The notes under the pieces: generated by a model | What the model saw: only the letters and a program-made list of their open reading frames with translations | Databases searched by the model: none | Told to the model about the DNA's origin: nothing | Assembly (NCBI GenBank): GCA_963769605.1 | Contig: CAVYML010000001.1 | Coordinates: forward strand, 434,001-498,000 | Length of the DNA stretch: 64,000 nt | Reading direction: 5' to 3' | Origin: Fen-1254 sp963769605 | GTDB taxonomy: Bacteria > Bacteroidota > Ignavibacteria > UBA10030 | Shown here: positions 1-8,001 of the stretch, piece by piece | Position numbering within the stretch: the stretch's first letter is position 1 | How the letters are laid out: each line of letters begins with the position of its first letter | Position numbers and translations under genes: made by a program

Positions 1-890
1 ATGGAATAACCCGTTACATTTACGGTACAACGAGGCTTGGCGATGAGAAAATCCCCCGCAAGGAGAGAATTAAAATTGCTCATGCTGCAATGAATGCCGG
101 CGTCTGGTTTCACACATCCCGAATGTACGGGAATGCACTTGAAGTTCTTGGCGAAGCTTTTGCAGAAGAGCCGGCAAAAATACCCAGGCTCATCATTAAA
201 ATCGGCTGGGATAATATTAACCAGCTCCGGGGCGTGATTGAAGAAAATCTTAAGCCGCTTGGGATAGACCGAATGCAGCTCGGGCAGCTTTGTCTCGGCG
301 GAGAATTGGCAGAGGATTTTGCCGGGGGCGGGAGCTGTTACAAAGTCTTCCAGGATTTGAAAGATGAAGGAGTCGTGCAGGGCTTTGTTGCAGAGGCATT
401 CCCGTGGACATCAGACGCACCGCTGAGAGCCCTGCGCGGCGGCTATACTGAAGGCATCGTTGACGGATTTATTTTTTACCTGAACCCGCTGCAGCGATTC
501 GTATCCAATGCACTCTGGGATGAAATTATCGAAAAGAAACAGCCTATCATTGCCATGCGGACTGTCTCCGGCGGACCTGTTCATAGTCTGCGCGACGTAC
601 CGGGATTTGCCTGGAAAGATTACTTGCAAAAGCGTGCAGTCGAGGTGGCTCCCATATTTGAAAAATCTGGCATAAAAAGCTGGACTGAATTCTGTGTTCG
701 ATTTGCACACAGCTTCCCATTAGTACGAGCTACCGTTGGCTCAACGAGTAAAATTGAAAACCTGAATGAGTTTCTTTCTGCAAAAGACAATCTTGAGCCG
801 CTTCCCGAAAACATTATACGGGAAATATCAGCCCTGCATAAGAAGTGGTCCAATGAACTTGACATCCACGCAGAGCCATGGACAATGTAG
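1..890 (+). CDS. Aldo/keto reductase family protein (5' end outside window)
   Basis: The reading frame is open from base 3 with no start codon, so the N-terminus lies upstream of the window. The visible part begins ITRYIYGTTRLG and runs to a TAG at 888-890. An HTSRMYGNAL segment resembles the region around the catalytic tyrosine in the aldo/keto reductase TIM barrel, and the C-terminal part with RFAHSFPLVRATVGST resembles the cofactor-binding end of that fold. The family reduces carbonyls with NAD(P)H, but no substrate can be named. The usual DxA(x)3Y(x) pattern is not fully conserved (HTSRMYG), so this may be a divergent or catalytically altered member. The family call is moderate confidence, the coding status high. 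Confidence 0.65.
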   Translation, partial: GITRYIYGTTRLGDEKIPRKERIKIAHAAMNAGVWFHTSRMYGNALEVLGEAFAEEPAKIPRLIIKIGWDNINQLRGVIEENLKPLGIDRMQLGQLCLGGELAEDFAGGGSCYKVFQDLKDEGVVQGFVAEAFPWTSDAPLRALRGGYTEGIVDGFIFYLNPLQRFVSNALWDEIIEKKQPIIAMRTVSGGPVHSLRDVPGFAWKDYLQKRAVEVAPIFEKSGIKSWTEFCVRFAHSFPLVRATVGSTSKIENLNEFLSAKDNLEPLPENIIREISALHKKWSNELDIHAEPWTM

Positions 891-1017
891 GAGCATTGGA
901 GCAGCAGAAGTAATCATGCAGACTGGTCTTCTGGGTATTGAACAATTAGTGCGTTTCTTTTTCCTTTGGGATTAGGACCGACGACAAATTATGCATCATA
1001 AATAAAATGGAGATCAA

Positions 1018-1470
1018 ATGAAAATCCGATTCCTGCTTTTCGCCGTTTTTATCTTCTCTCTTCATGTGTACAGTCAAGATGCTACGTCATACGGTCCTCG
1101 TGCCGGTGTAGGATATCTCTCCAATAGCGGAACTTCCGATTTGAAAGACGGAGTACATTCAGCTTTTGGCTGGCAGGTAGAAATTCCTTATTCAAATGAT
1201 AAATTAACAGGATATGGTGAAGCAGGAATAATGCTTCTGGGTATCGAACAGGGAATAATATTTCCTCATGGCTGGGCATATTTCGGCTGTCGATACGGAT
1301 CTATCGGCGGCGGTTTGGGTCCGGTTTTCGATCCAATTGGAGTCGGACTTGGTATGAATATTTACACTCAAGCGCTTCTGGAAAAGTTGAGAATACCGAT
1401 TGGTGTGGATTTGAATTTCATTCGCGGCACAACGAGAATCCAATTCTTCATTGGATTTAATTATAGATAG
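1018..1470 (+). CDS. Small secreted protein, probable outer-membrane or periplasmic
   Basis: This 150-residue protein has a clear Sec signal peptide at residues 1-19 (KIR, then a hydrophobic core, ending HVYSQ). The mature part is rich in Gly and aromatic residues in alternating patterns (GWAYFGCRYGSIGGGLG) and ends in a hydrophobic strand closed by Tyr-Arg, which suggests a small beta-barrel or beta-rich envelope protein. A GGAG ribosome binding site lies just upstream of the ATG. I do not recognise a family. It stands alone between the reductase and the hdr operon. Confidence 0.6.
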   Translation: MKIRFLLFAVFIFSLHVYSQDATSYGPRAGVGYLSNSGTSDLKDGVHSAFGWQVEIPYSNDKLTGYGEAGIMLLGIEQGIIFPHGWAYFGCRYGSIGGGLGPVFDPIGVGLGMNIYTQALLEKLRIPIGVDLNFIRGTTRIQFFIGFNYR

Positions 1471-1929
1471 GGCGCTTCTCTGACTGGAAATTTAAAAAAT
1501 CCCCTTTTAGAGTGCGGGTATTCTATGCGATGCTGAACAGGAGATGAAGATTAATCCAGTCATACTGAGAAATCCATGAAAAACAACAGAAAACGACCGA
1601 AAATGAAAAGAAAATAACGATTATTCACATTAAAAAACTTTATAAATGGTTTTTTCCGCATTTATTTTTCTCTATCTTAACACAATTAAAATAGAGCGCG
1701 GAACAGGATCACTTGGTTCACGATAAAAAATATTTTCATTGTAAAAGATCAAAGAGATAAAAATTAAAGTATTATGGTACCGGATCATTTGAGCATAAAA
1801 CATTTATTGTATTCGGCAAAGACTGTATCGTTGTCTTTGCAAATACAATCATTCCGGTGTCATCCCCGCCAAGCGCTTTCCTGAGGACGTATTCGCATTA
1901 CCGCGTGTAACGTTCGTCAAGGAAATTGT
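1471..1929. other. Intergenic region upstream of the hdr-flx operon
   Basis: These 459 bases carry no convincing gene. The sequence is AT-rich in the middle (about 1600-1780) and should hold the promoter for hdrC. The only clear structure is the inverted repeat described separately at 1806-1849. I could not identify a promoter with confidence. Confidence 0.5.
1806..1849 (+). promoter_or_regulatory. Long inverted repeat 80 nt upstream of hdrC
   Basis: ATTGTAT (1806-1812) pairs with ATACAAT (1843-1849), and GCAAAGAC (1816-1823) pairs with GTCTTTGC (1833-1840), leaving a 9-nt loop. This gives a two-part stem of 15 pairs with a small internal bulge. No T-run follows, so it does not look like a simple terminator. 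Its place in the leader of the hdr-flx operon suggests an operator or an mRNA leader hairpin; that role is inference. Confidence 0.45.
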
Positions 1930-2487
1930 ATGTTACATACCGAACCTCATGAGGATCCATTCCTCGCAGGTACGATCCGGCAGAAAACAGGCGTGTCCGT
2001 TCAGCGATGCTACCAGTGCGGCAAATGTTCCGCCGGATGTCCGGCAGCATCGGAAATGGACATTGCTCCAAGCGTCGTTCTCAGGCATCTGCAGTTGCAA
2101 TCATCGGAAGCGGATAAACTTGTTCTGGGCAGCTACAGCATCTGGCTGTGTCTGACATGCCATACCTGCATTGCACGGTGCCCGATGGAAGTAGACCTGC
2201 CGAAAGTTATGGATGTACTCCGCATAGAATCACTCAAGCAAAAACTCGTTCATCCGAAAGCCAAAGATATTGTTTCCTTCCATCGATCGTTTCTCGGTAC
2301 CATCCGCCGTTTCGGGCGTCTGTGGGAAATAGGCCTTATCGCCGATTATAAATTACGAACAGGCCATCTATTGCAGGATGTCGCAGTTGCGCCGGTCATG
2401 TTCGAAAAAGGAAAACTTTCCCTCGCTCCACAATTCAGGAAAAAACTTGTCAGCCGCATTTTTGCTGCAAGAGGAGGGAACAGATGA
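1930..2487 (+). CDS. hdrC: Heterodisulfide reductase-like subunit C
   Basis: This 185-residue iron-sulfur protein has two CxxCxxCxxxCP motifs, at residues 27-37 and 74-84, each expected to hold a [4Fe-4S] cluster. In Hdr complexes the C subunit passes electrons from HdrA to the catalytic HdrB. The length and two-cluster layout are normal for HdrC. The ATG is preceded by an AAGGAA ribosome binding site. It opens a seven-gene run (hdrC-hdrB-hdrA-flxD-flxC-flxB-flxA) and overlaps hdrB by four bases (ATGA), which suggests translational coupling. Confidence 0.9.
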   Translation: MLHTEPHEDPFLAGTIRQKTGVSVQRCYQCGKCSAGCPAASEMDIAPSVVLRHLQLQSSEADKLVLGSYSIWLCLTCHTCIARCPMEVDLPKVMDVLRIESLKQKLVHPKAKDIVSFHRSFLGTIRRFGRLWEIGLIADYKLRTGHLLQDVAVAPVMFEKGKLSLAPQFRKKLVSRIFAARGGNR

Positions 2488-3383
2488 AAATCGGACTCTA
2501 TCCCGGATGTTCCTTCGAAGGCTCGGCTCGCGAATATGCGGAATCGCTGCACGCTATTGCTCCGAAGATCGGTTTGGAATTGAAAGAAGTGGAAGGATGG
2601 AATTGCTGCGGGGCGAGTTCCGCTCACGCCGTCGATCATCTTTTATCTCTTGCACTGCCGGCAAAAATTCTTGCACAGGCGGAGCAGCAGAAGATTGATG
2701 AGATAGTCGTTCCATGCGCTGCCTGCTATAACCGCCTTGCTTCCGTGAAATCGGAACTGGCGGCAGAGCAGAAAACCCGCGATGAAGTTGTCAAAATAAT
2801 GAATATGCCGTATGCAGGTTCGACAACGATAAAAAATATTCTGGAAGTATTGGATCGATTGCTGACTCCGGAGACGGTAAAAACTTTTCCAGCGGCTTTT
2901 CCTTACAAAGTGGCATGTTATTACGGATGTCTTCTTGTCCGTCCCAAAAGCGTCATCCATGCGGAGCGTATGGAAGATCCGATGCAAATGGATGAATTGA
3001 TGAAGCGGATCGGAGCGGCTCCGTTGGATTGGGGGATGAAAACCGAATGCTGCGGAGCAAGTTTTTCCATTACGAGAACGGATATCGTTGGAAAATTATG
3101 CGGGGATATTCTGGAAGATGCCGTCATTCGCGGAGCACAGGCGATTATTGTTGCATGTCCCATGTGCCATTCCAATCTGGATATGCGCCGTGCCGAGATT
3201 GAAAAAGTCACCGGAAAAAAATATGATATTCCCGTTTTGTATATCACGCAGGCTATCGGCCTTGCTCTGGGCCTGACCCCGAAACAATTGGGTTTGCAGC
3301 GGCATTTCGTGCCGGTATCCGTGAAGGGAAAACAAAAGAATCAGCAAAATGTTCCTGCGGCCTCGAAGGCTGCAGTCGCGTAA
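2484..3383 (+). CDS. hdrB: Heterodisulfide reductase-like subunit B
   Basis: The 299 residues contain two CCG domains. The first is C9, CC at 41-42 and CxxC at 78-81; the second is C149, CC at 189-190 and CxxC at 225-228. In archaeal HdrB each such domain binds a non-cubane [4Fe-4S] cluster and the pair reduces a disulfide, so the set of ligands here is complete. The natural substrate in bacteria with Flx-Hdr is thought to be the DsrC trisulfide/disulfide in sulfate reducers; no dsrC is visible here, so the substrate is unknown. A 30-residue polar tail follows the last domain. Confidence 0.92.
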   Translation: MKIGLYPGCSFEGSAREYAESLHAIAPKIGLELKEVEGWNCCGASSAHAVDHLLSLALPAKILAQAEQQKIDEIVVPCAACYNRLASVKSELAAEQKTRDEVVKIMNMPYAGSTTIKNILEVLDRLLTPETVKTFPAAFPYKVACYYGCLLVRPKSVIHAERMEDPMQMDELMKRIGAAPLDWGMKTECCGASFSITRTDIVGKLCGDILEDAVIRGAQAIIVACPMCHSNLDMRRAEIEKVTGKKYDIPVLYITQAIGLALGLTPKQLGLQRHFVPVSVKGKQKNQQNVPAASKAAVA

Positions 3384-3400
3384 ATTAAAGAGAGTTCTCG

Positions 3401-5398
3401 ATGTCACGAATCGGAGTTTTTATCTGCCATTGCGGTGAGAATATAAGTGCAACGGTGGATTGTACGAAAGTAGCGCAAACATGCGCTTCTCTTCCGGGTG
3501 TCGAACTCAGCGTCGATTATAAGTATATGTGTTCCGAACCGGGACAAAGTCTTATCCGGGAAGCCATTAAGGGAAAAAAACTCGACGGCGTAGTGGTGGC
3601 TGCATGCTCGCCTCGTATGCATGAACCGACATTCCGCAAGGCATGCGCGGAAATGGGATTGAATCCGTACCTCTGCGAAATGGCGAACCTGCGCGAGCAT
3701 TGTTCATGGGTTCATTCCAAAGGAGATGCCACGACCGATAAGGCAATCGACCTCGTGTCGATGATGGTTGAAAAAGTCAAGCGCAACAAGCCTCTCAATC
3801 CGATCAAAGTGCCGGTCACTAAAACAGCGCTCGTTATCGGCGGCGGCATTGCCGGCATACAGACAGCGCTGGATATCGCAAATGCGGGTCAAAAAGTCGT
3901 TCTCATCGAAAAAGATCCCTCTATCGGCGGCCATATGGCACAGCTTTCTGAAACGTTTCCGACACTCGATTGTTCGCAGTGCATCCTGACGCCGCGCATG
4001 GTGGAAGTGGCGCAGCATCCCAACATTACTCTTTATACGTACGCGGAGCTTGAAGGATTAGACGGCTTTATCGGAAACTTTACGGCGCGCATACGAAAAA
4101 AAGCAAAAAGCATCGATGAGAAAATATGCACGGGGTGCGGCGAATGCGCGACTGCATGTCCGATAAAGAAAAATCCGAGCGAGTTCAATATGGGACTCGG
4201 CATGCGGAGCGCAATTTACGTTCCGTTCCCGCAGGCGGTGCCCAATAAACCGGTTATCGACCGGCTGCGATGTTCCTACTTTAAAACAGGAAAATGTAAA
4301 TTCTGCGTAACGAAATGTCCGGCACAGGCCATTCGGTTAGATCAGCAGGATGAAATTATAGAAATCCCCGTCGGGTCTGTCGTCGTGACGACGGGTTTCA
4401 ATGTAGCAGGCGCCGATTTTTTCCCCGAATACGGATACGGCAGATACAAAGACGTTGTCAACGGACTGCAATTCGAACGTCTGCTTTCGGCATCCGGCCC
4501 GACGCTTGGAGAAGTGAAGCGCCCCTCCGACGGGACTGTTCCGAAAAAAATCGTTTTCATAGCATGTGCAGGCTCGCGCGATCCGGCGAAAGGAATCGAT
4601 TATTGTTCAAAAATCTGCTGCATGTACACGGCAAAACATGCGATGCTGTATAAACATAAAGTGCACGACGGCGACGCGTATGTTTTTTATATGGATATTC
4701 GCGCCGGAGGAAAAGGATACGACGAATTTGTCCGCCGCGCAATCGAAGAAGATAACGTGAATTATATTCGAGGGCGTGTGTCGCGTGTGTATGAACGGAA
4801 CGGAAAACTTGTCGTGCACGGTGCGGATACGCTCCTGGGTGCGCAGCAGGTGGAAATCGAAGCGGATATGGTGGTGCTTGCGACCGCCGGCATATCGAAT
4901 CCGGGATCTGAAGAACTTGCGCAAAAATTACATGTGAGTTACGATAAATATCATTTCTTTTCGGAAGCGCATCCCAAGCTTCGTCCCGTGGAAACAAACA
5001 CAGCGGGAATTTTTCTTGCCGGCGCATGCCAATCGCCGAAAGACATTCCCGATACTGTCGCTCAGGCGTCTGCGGCGGCAAGCAAAGTGCTGGCTCTTTT
5101 CTCATCCGATGAATTGACGCGAGAGCCGGTCATCGCCGTTGTGAATCGGACGGCGCCTCCGCTCTTCTCGACATGTGCCGGGTGTTTCATGTGCGAGACG
5201 GCATGCCCCTATCAGGCTATCGAGCGGGAAGAGATCAAAACGCGCGACGGCAAACTCATCAGGTCGGTGGCAAGAGTGAATCCCGGATTGTGCCAGGGAT
5301 GCGGAACGTGCGTCGCATTTTGCAAATCCAAATCCATCGATTTGCAGGGCTACAGCAACGAACAAGTCTATGCGGAAGTATTGGAGCTCCTGAGCTAA
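3401..5398 (+). CDS. hdrA: Heterodisulfide reductase-like subunit A, flavin and iron-sulfur electron bifurcation subunit
   Basis: The 665 residues follow the full HdrA plan. There is an N-terminal domain with conserved cysteines (C9, C11, C44, C69), then a Rossmann FAD-binding segment with GGGIAGIQ near residue 147. A CSQC motif lies at 191-194. The inserted ferredoxin domain has clusters at C243-C253 and C291/C299-C306, and a C-terminal ferredoxin pair lies at C592-C602 and C631-C641. In HdrABC complexes the HdrA flavin splits electron pairs between ferredoxin and HdrB. The length matches the family and nothing is missing. The next gene starts one base after its stop. Confidence 0.94.
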   Translation: MSRIGVFICHCGENISATVDCTKVAQTCASLPGVELSVDYKYMCSEPGQSLIREAIKGKKLDGVVVAACSPRMHEPTFRKACAEMGLNPYLCEMANLREHCSWVHSKGDATTDKAIDLVSMMVEKVKRNKPLNPIKVPVTKTALVIGGGIAGIQTALDIANAGQKVVLIEKDPSIGGHMAQLSETFPTLDCSQCILTPRMVEVAQHPNITLYTYAELEGLDGFIGNFTARIRKKAKSIDEKICTGCGECATACPIKKNPSEFNMGLGMRSAIYVPFPQAVPNKPVIDRLRCSYFKTGKCKFCVTKCPAQAIRLDQQDEIIEIPVGSVVVTTGFNVAGADFFPEYGYGRYKDVVNGLQFERLLSASGPTLGEVKRPSDGTVPKKIVFIACAGSRDPAKGIDYCSKICCMYTAKHAMLYKHKVHDGDAYVFYMDIRAGGKGYDEFVRRAIEEDNVNYIRGRVSRVYERNGKLVVHGADTLLGAQQVEIEADMVVLATAGISNPGSEELAQKLHVSYDKYHFFSEAHPKLRPVETNTAGIFLAGACQSPKDIPDTVAQASAAASKVLALFSSDELTREPVIAVVNRTAPPLFSTCAGCFMCETACPYQAIEREEIKTRDGKLIRSVARVNPGLCQGCGTCVAFCKSKSIDLQGYSNEQVYAEVLELLS

Positions 5399-5399
5399 A

Positions 5400-5834
5400 A
5401 TGGAAAATACATTCGAACCGAAAATCGTAGCGTATGTATGCAACTGGTGCACCTATGCAGGTGCGGATCTGACCGGTACAAGCAGAATTAAATATGCAGC
5501 TAATGTACGCATTGTGCGTTTTCCGTGCACGGGACGCATCGATTATAATTTACTCCTGAAAGCGCTGGCTCTCGGCGCAGACGGAATCATTGTCTCCGGC
5601 TGTCATCCTAATGACTGCCATTACACGTCCGGTAATTTCCACGCGCGCCGCCGCTGGATTGTTTTTAAGCAGATGATGGAATATATGGGGTACGATATGC
5701 GCCGCATAAAATTTTCATGGGTCTCTGCGGCGGAAGGAGCAAAATGGGCAGATATCGTCAATACGACCGTGCGGGAAATTCGCGAACTTGGACCTGTGAG
5801 CAGTAAACTGCAAACGGTAAACTGTGAACTGTAA
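5400..5834 (+). CDS. flxD: MvhD/FlxD-type delta subunit linking the Flx module to HdrA
   Basis: This 144-residue protein has the MvhD pattern: CNWC at 14-17, a later Cys in VRFPCTGR and CHPNDCHY near residue 70, expected to bind a [2Fe-2S] cluster. Family members pass electrons from a hydrogenase or NADH-oxidising module into HdrA. It starts one base after the hdrA stop. The last ten or so residues (SSKLQTVNCEL) are translated from the start of a 7-bp repeat tract, so the original C-terminus has probably been replaced or extended by repeat DNA; the core domain is intact. Confidence 0.88.
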   Translation: MENTFEPKIVAYVCNWCTYAGADLTGTSRIKYAANVRIVRFPCTGRIDYNLLLKALALGADGIIVSGCHPNDCHYTSGNFHARRRWIVFKQMMEYMGYDMRRIKFSWVSAAEGAKWADIVNTTVREIRELGPVSSKLQTVNCEL

Positions 5835-5984
5835 ACTGTAAATGGTGAATAGAGGAGTGAATGGTAAATGGTAAATGGTGAATGGTAAATGGTGAATGGT
5901 AAATGGTGAATGGTAAATGGTGAATGATAAATGGTAAATGGTGAATGGTAAATGGTGAATGGTAAATAGTAAAACGTTGAAAAG
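5812..5984 (+). repeat. Heptamer repeat tract between flxD and flxC
   Basis: About 23 units of 7 bases follow one another, of the types TGTAAAC, TGTGAAC, GGTAAAT and GGTGAAT (consensus NNNRAAY), with one 12-base irregular unit near 5851. The tract begins inside the last codons of flxD and supplies its stop codon. On the plus strand the GTAAA and GTGAA cores put stop codons in every frame; the minus strand stays open, which creates a false long reading frame there. Confidence 0.9.
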
Positions 5985-6038
5985 CATAACTGCAGCACCG
6001 CGCATTGCAGCACGTTGATCGATGAAAGAATAAAAAAA

Positions 6039-6839
6039 ATGCAAGCGTTGCATCAAAAAGTAAAAGAACTGCTGGAATCGGGCAAGGTTCAGGTTGTCAT
6101 CGGATACGGCGAAGGAAGCGGCGGAAAATCCCGTCCGGTTTTTATCCGTAGTGCTGCCGATGCGACAAAACTGGTCTGGGATGATCGCTGTCACCAGAAT
6201 CTGGCTGTTTATATCAACAAGCCGGAAATTAAAAAATTTGGGAAATCGGCGATCGTTGCACATCCGGCAGCAGTCCGGACAATCGTGCAAATGATTGCCG
6301 AACATCAATTGTCGAGCGATGCAATTATTGTCCTCGCTGTGGAAAACGATACGCTGGAAGTGCTGACCGGCAGCACGCCTCTCGAAGTTTACGCGCAGGG
6401 GCATCCGGTTGTGTTTCCGCCGTTTGTCATAAAAGAAATTGAAGACCTTGCAGCATTGTCCGCACCGGAGCGTCTTGAATTCTGGCATAACGAACTGGAA
6501 AAATGCTTTAAATGTTATGCGTGCCGGGCAGCCTGCCCGCTGTGTTACTGCGAACGCTGCATTGTGGAATGCAACCAGCCGCAATGGGTCAGCGTTCCTT
6601 CCCATGCACAGGGAAATTTTGAATGGCATATGAACAGGGCAATGCATCTTGCAGGCCGCTGCATTTCCTGCGGGTCGTGCACCATTGCATGCCCGGTCGG
6701 AATACCGATCGGATTATTGACCATCGAAGCTTCGCGGATTGCCCGGACGGAATTCGGCTTCGAGCCGGGTATAAGCTGCGACGCTTCCTCGGCAATGTCG
6801 TCGTTCAGGAATGAGGATAAGGAGACGTTTATCCAATGA
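6039..6839 (+). CDS. flxC: FlxC-like 4Fe-4S subunit of the flavin oxidoreductase module
   Basis: The N-terminal half lacks cysteine clusters and carries VVIGYGEGSGG. The C-terminal half has two ferredoxin motifs (CFKCYACRAACP and CISCGSCTIACP) with an extra cysteine-rich stretch (CYCERC) between them. This fits the FlxC subunit of bacterial FlxABCD-HdrABC complexes, an intermediate electron carrier between the NADH-oxidising subunits and FlxD/HdrA. I chose the ATG at 6039 (266 residues), which gives the N-terminus typical of relatives; an in-frame TTG at 6015 would add eight residues but has no ribosome binding site. Repeat tracts lie on both sides of the gene, unlike the tight hdr junctions. 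Confidence 0.8.
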   Translation: MQALHQKVKELLESGKVQVVIGYGEGSGGKSRPVFIRSAADATKLVWDDRCHQNLAVYINKPEIKKFGKSAIVAHPAAVRTIVQMIAEHQLSSDAIIVLAVENDTLEVLTGSTPLEVYAQGHPVVFPPFVIKEIEDLAALSAPERLEFWHNELEKCFKCYACRAACPLCYCERCIVECNQPQWVSVPSHAQGNFEWHMNRAMHLAGRCISCGSCTIACPVGIPIGLLTIEASRIARTEFGFEPGISCDASSAMSSFRNEDKETFIQ

Positions 6840-6913
6840 TTTCACAGATTACACTGATTGAACGCAGATGAAGATTGCGCAGATGACACTGATTGAGCAC
6901 AGATGCAAAGAGA
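6840..6913 (+). repeat. Short-period CAGAT/CACTGATT repeat tract between flxC and flxB
   Basis: Directly after the flxC stop codon the sequence repeats CACAGATT, ACACTGATTGA and CGCAGATGA in imperfect copies of roughly 8-11 bases, with ACACTGATTGA occurring twice and CAGATG three times. A single similar unit (TGCACAGATGAAGAG) follows the stop codon of the gene ending at 36177. It is related in position, though not in sequence, to the heptamer tracts. Confidence 0.7.
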
Positions 6914-6935
6914 TTATTGAATTGAGTTGGCTGAT

Positions 6936-7952
6936 ATGAAATCCATTACATATAATAATTTATTAAAACTTCTTGCAGGGCTTGCGGACGACGGGAAGAT
7001 AGTTTATGCTCCCGTTCGAAAGGGGCAAAAGGTTTTTTTTGCGCCGGTTAAGGATATGCAGCCGGTGGTCTTCGATTATATTCAGACGACGGAATCTCCG
7101 AAGTCGGTTCTCTTTCCAAGATATGAACCGTTAATCTCCTTCGAATATCAGGGAAAAGAAATTAAAGTCGACGATCATGCAGCGGCGCCTCAGGCCGAGC
7201 GCGTATTGTTCGGTTCGCGTCCTTGCGATGCAAATGCGCTGAAGCGCCTTGCCGATTTCTTCAGCCGGGATATTCCCGATGCGTTTGTTGCCGCACGGCA
7301 GAATGCATTGACGATCATCAGTGTGAGCTGCATAAAGGCGGATGCCGATTGTTTTTGCACGTCCACCGGAAGCGCCCCCGGCGATACCACCGGCAGCGAT
7401 ATACTTCTGACGCCGATCGAAGAGAACCGCTATGCGGTAGAAATTCTCACGGAAAAAGGCGTTTTGATCGGGGAACGGTACACCAGATTCTTTGCAGAGA
7501 TTCCAGAGATTAAAAAAGAAGCTTATCTCGCGAAAGTTGAACAGGCCTTTTCACAGGTAGATGTGGCGAAAAAACTTTCCCATGCATTCGATCACGATAT
7601 CTGGAAGGACGCATCGCTTCGGTGTATCGGATGCGGCGCCTGTGCATTCGTTTGTCCCGTGTGCTCCTGCTTCGATATTCAGGAGGAAGGAACGGCGAAA
7701 AAAGGATCGAGGGTCCGGTGCTGGGATTCGTGCGGGTTCTCGCTCTTTACGCTTCATACGTCCGGACATAATCCGCGGCAGAATCAGAGCGAACGATGGC
7801 GGCAGCGGGTGATGCATAAGTTTTCGTATCAAGCGGAACATCAGGAACTGCCGGGCTGCGTCGGCTGCGGGCGCTGTTCCCGCGCATGCCCGTCCGATAT
7901 GAATTTAAAAGAACAGATGCAGGACATTGCGGCAAAGATCGAGGCCGTATGA
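6936..7952 (+). CDS. flxB: FlxB-like iron-sulfur subunit (anaerobic sulfite reductase subunit A family)
   Basis: The 338 residues contain an N-terminal globular domain with a conserved SRPCDANAL segment and two C-terminal ferredoxin motifs at C230-C240 and C308-C318. This architecture is shared by AsrA-type sulfite reductase subunits, hydrogenase beta subunits and FlxB. Next to an FAD/NAD subunit and MvhD/HdrABC it is best read as FlxB, carrying electrons from FlxA towards HdrA. The ATG at 6936 is preferred over a TTG nine bases upstream. Confidence 0.84.
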   Translation: MKSITYNNLLKLLAGLADDGKIVYAPVRKGQKVFFAPVKDMQPVVFDYIQTTESPKSVLFPRYEPLISFEYQGKEIKVDDHAAAPQAERVLFGSRPCDANALKRLADFFSRDIPDAFVAARQNALTIISVSCIKADADCFCTSTGSAPGDTTGSDILLTPIEENRYAVEILTEKGVLIGERYTRFFAEIPEIKKEAYLAKVEQAFSQVDVAKKLSHAFDHDIWKDASLRCIGCGACAFVCPVCSCFDIQEEGTAKKGSRVRCWDSCGFSLFTLHTSGHNPRQNQSERWRQRVMHKFSYQAEHQELPGCVGCGRCSRACPSDMNLKEQMQDIAAKIEAV

Positions 7953-8001
7953 ATTGTCTTGTATCGTGAGAATATAATTATTTGTTGAAGAAAAAAATCT
8001 T

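Noticed and set aside
4557..5105. Antisense open frame of 182 codons within hdrA
   Set aside because: A shadow of a well-conserved gene, with no start signal of its own.
5812..5984. CRISPR array
   Set aside because: The period is 7 bases with no spacers, and no cas genes are present in the window.
5715..6647. Minus-strand open frame of 310 codons through the flxD/flxC region
   Set aside because: It is open only because the heptamer tract lacks stops on that strand (FTIYHSPF-type repeats), and the rest is antisense to flxC with its clear cluster motifs.
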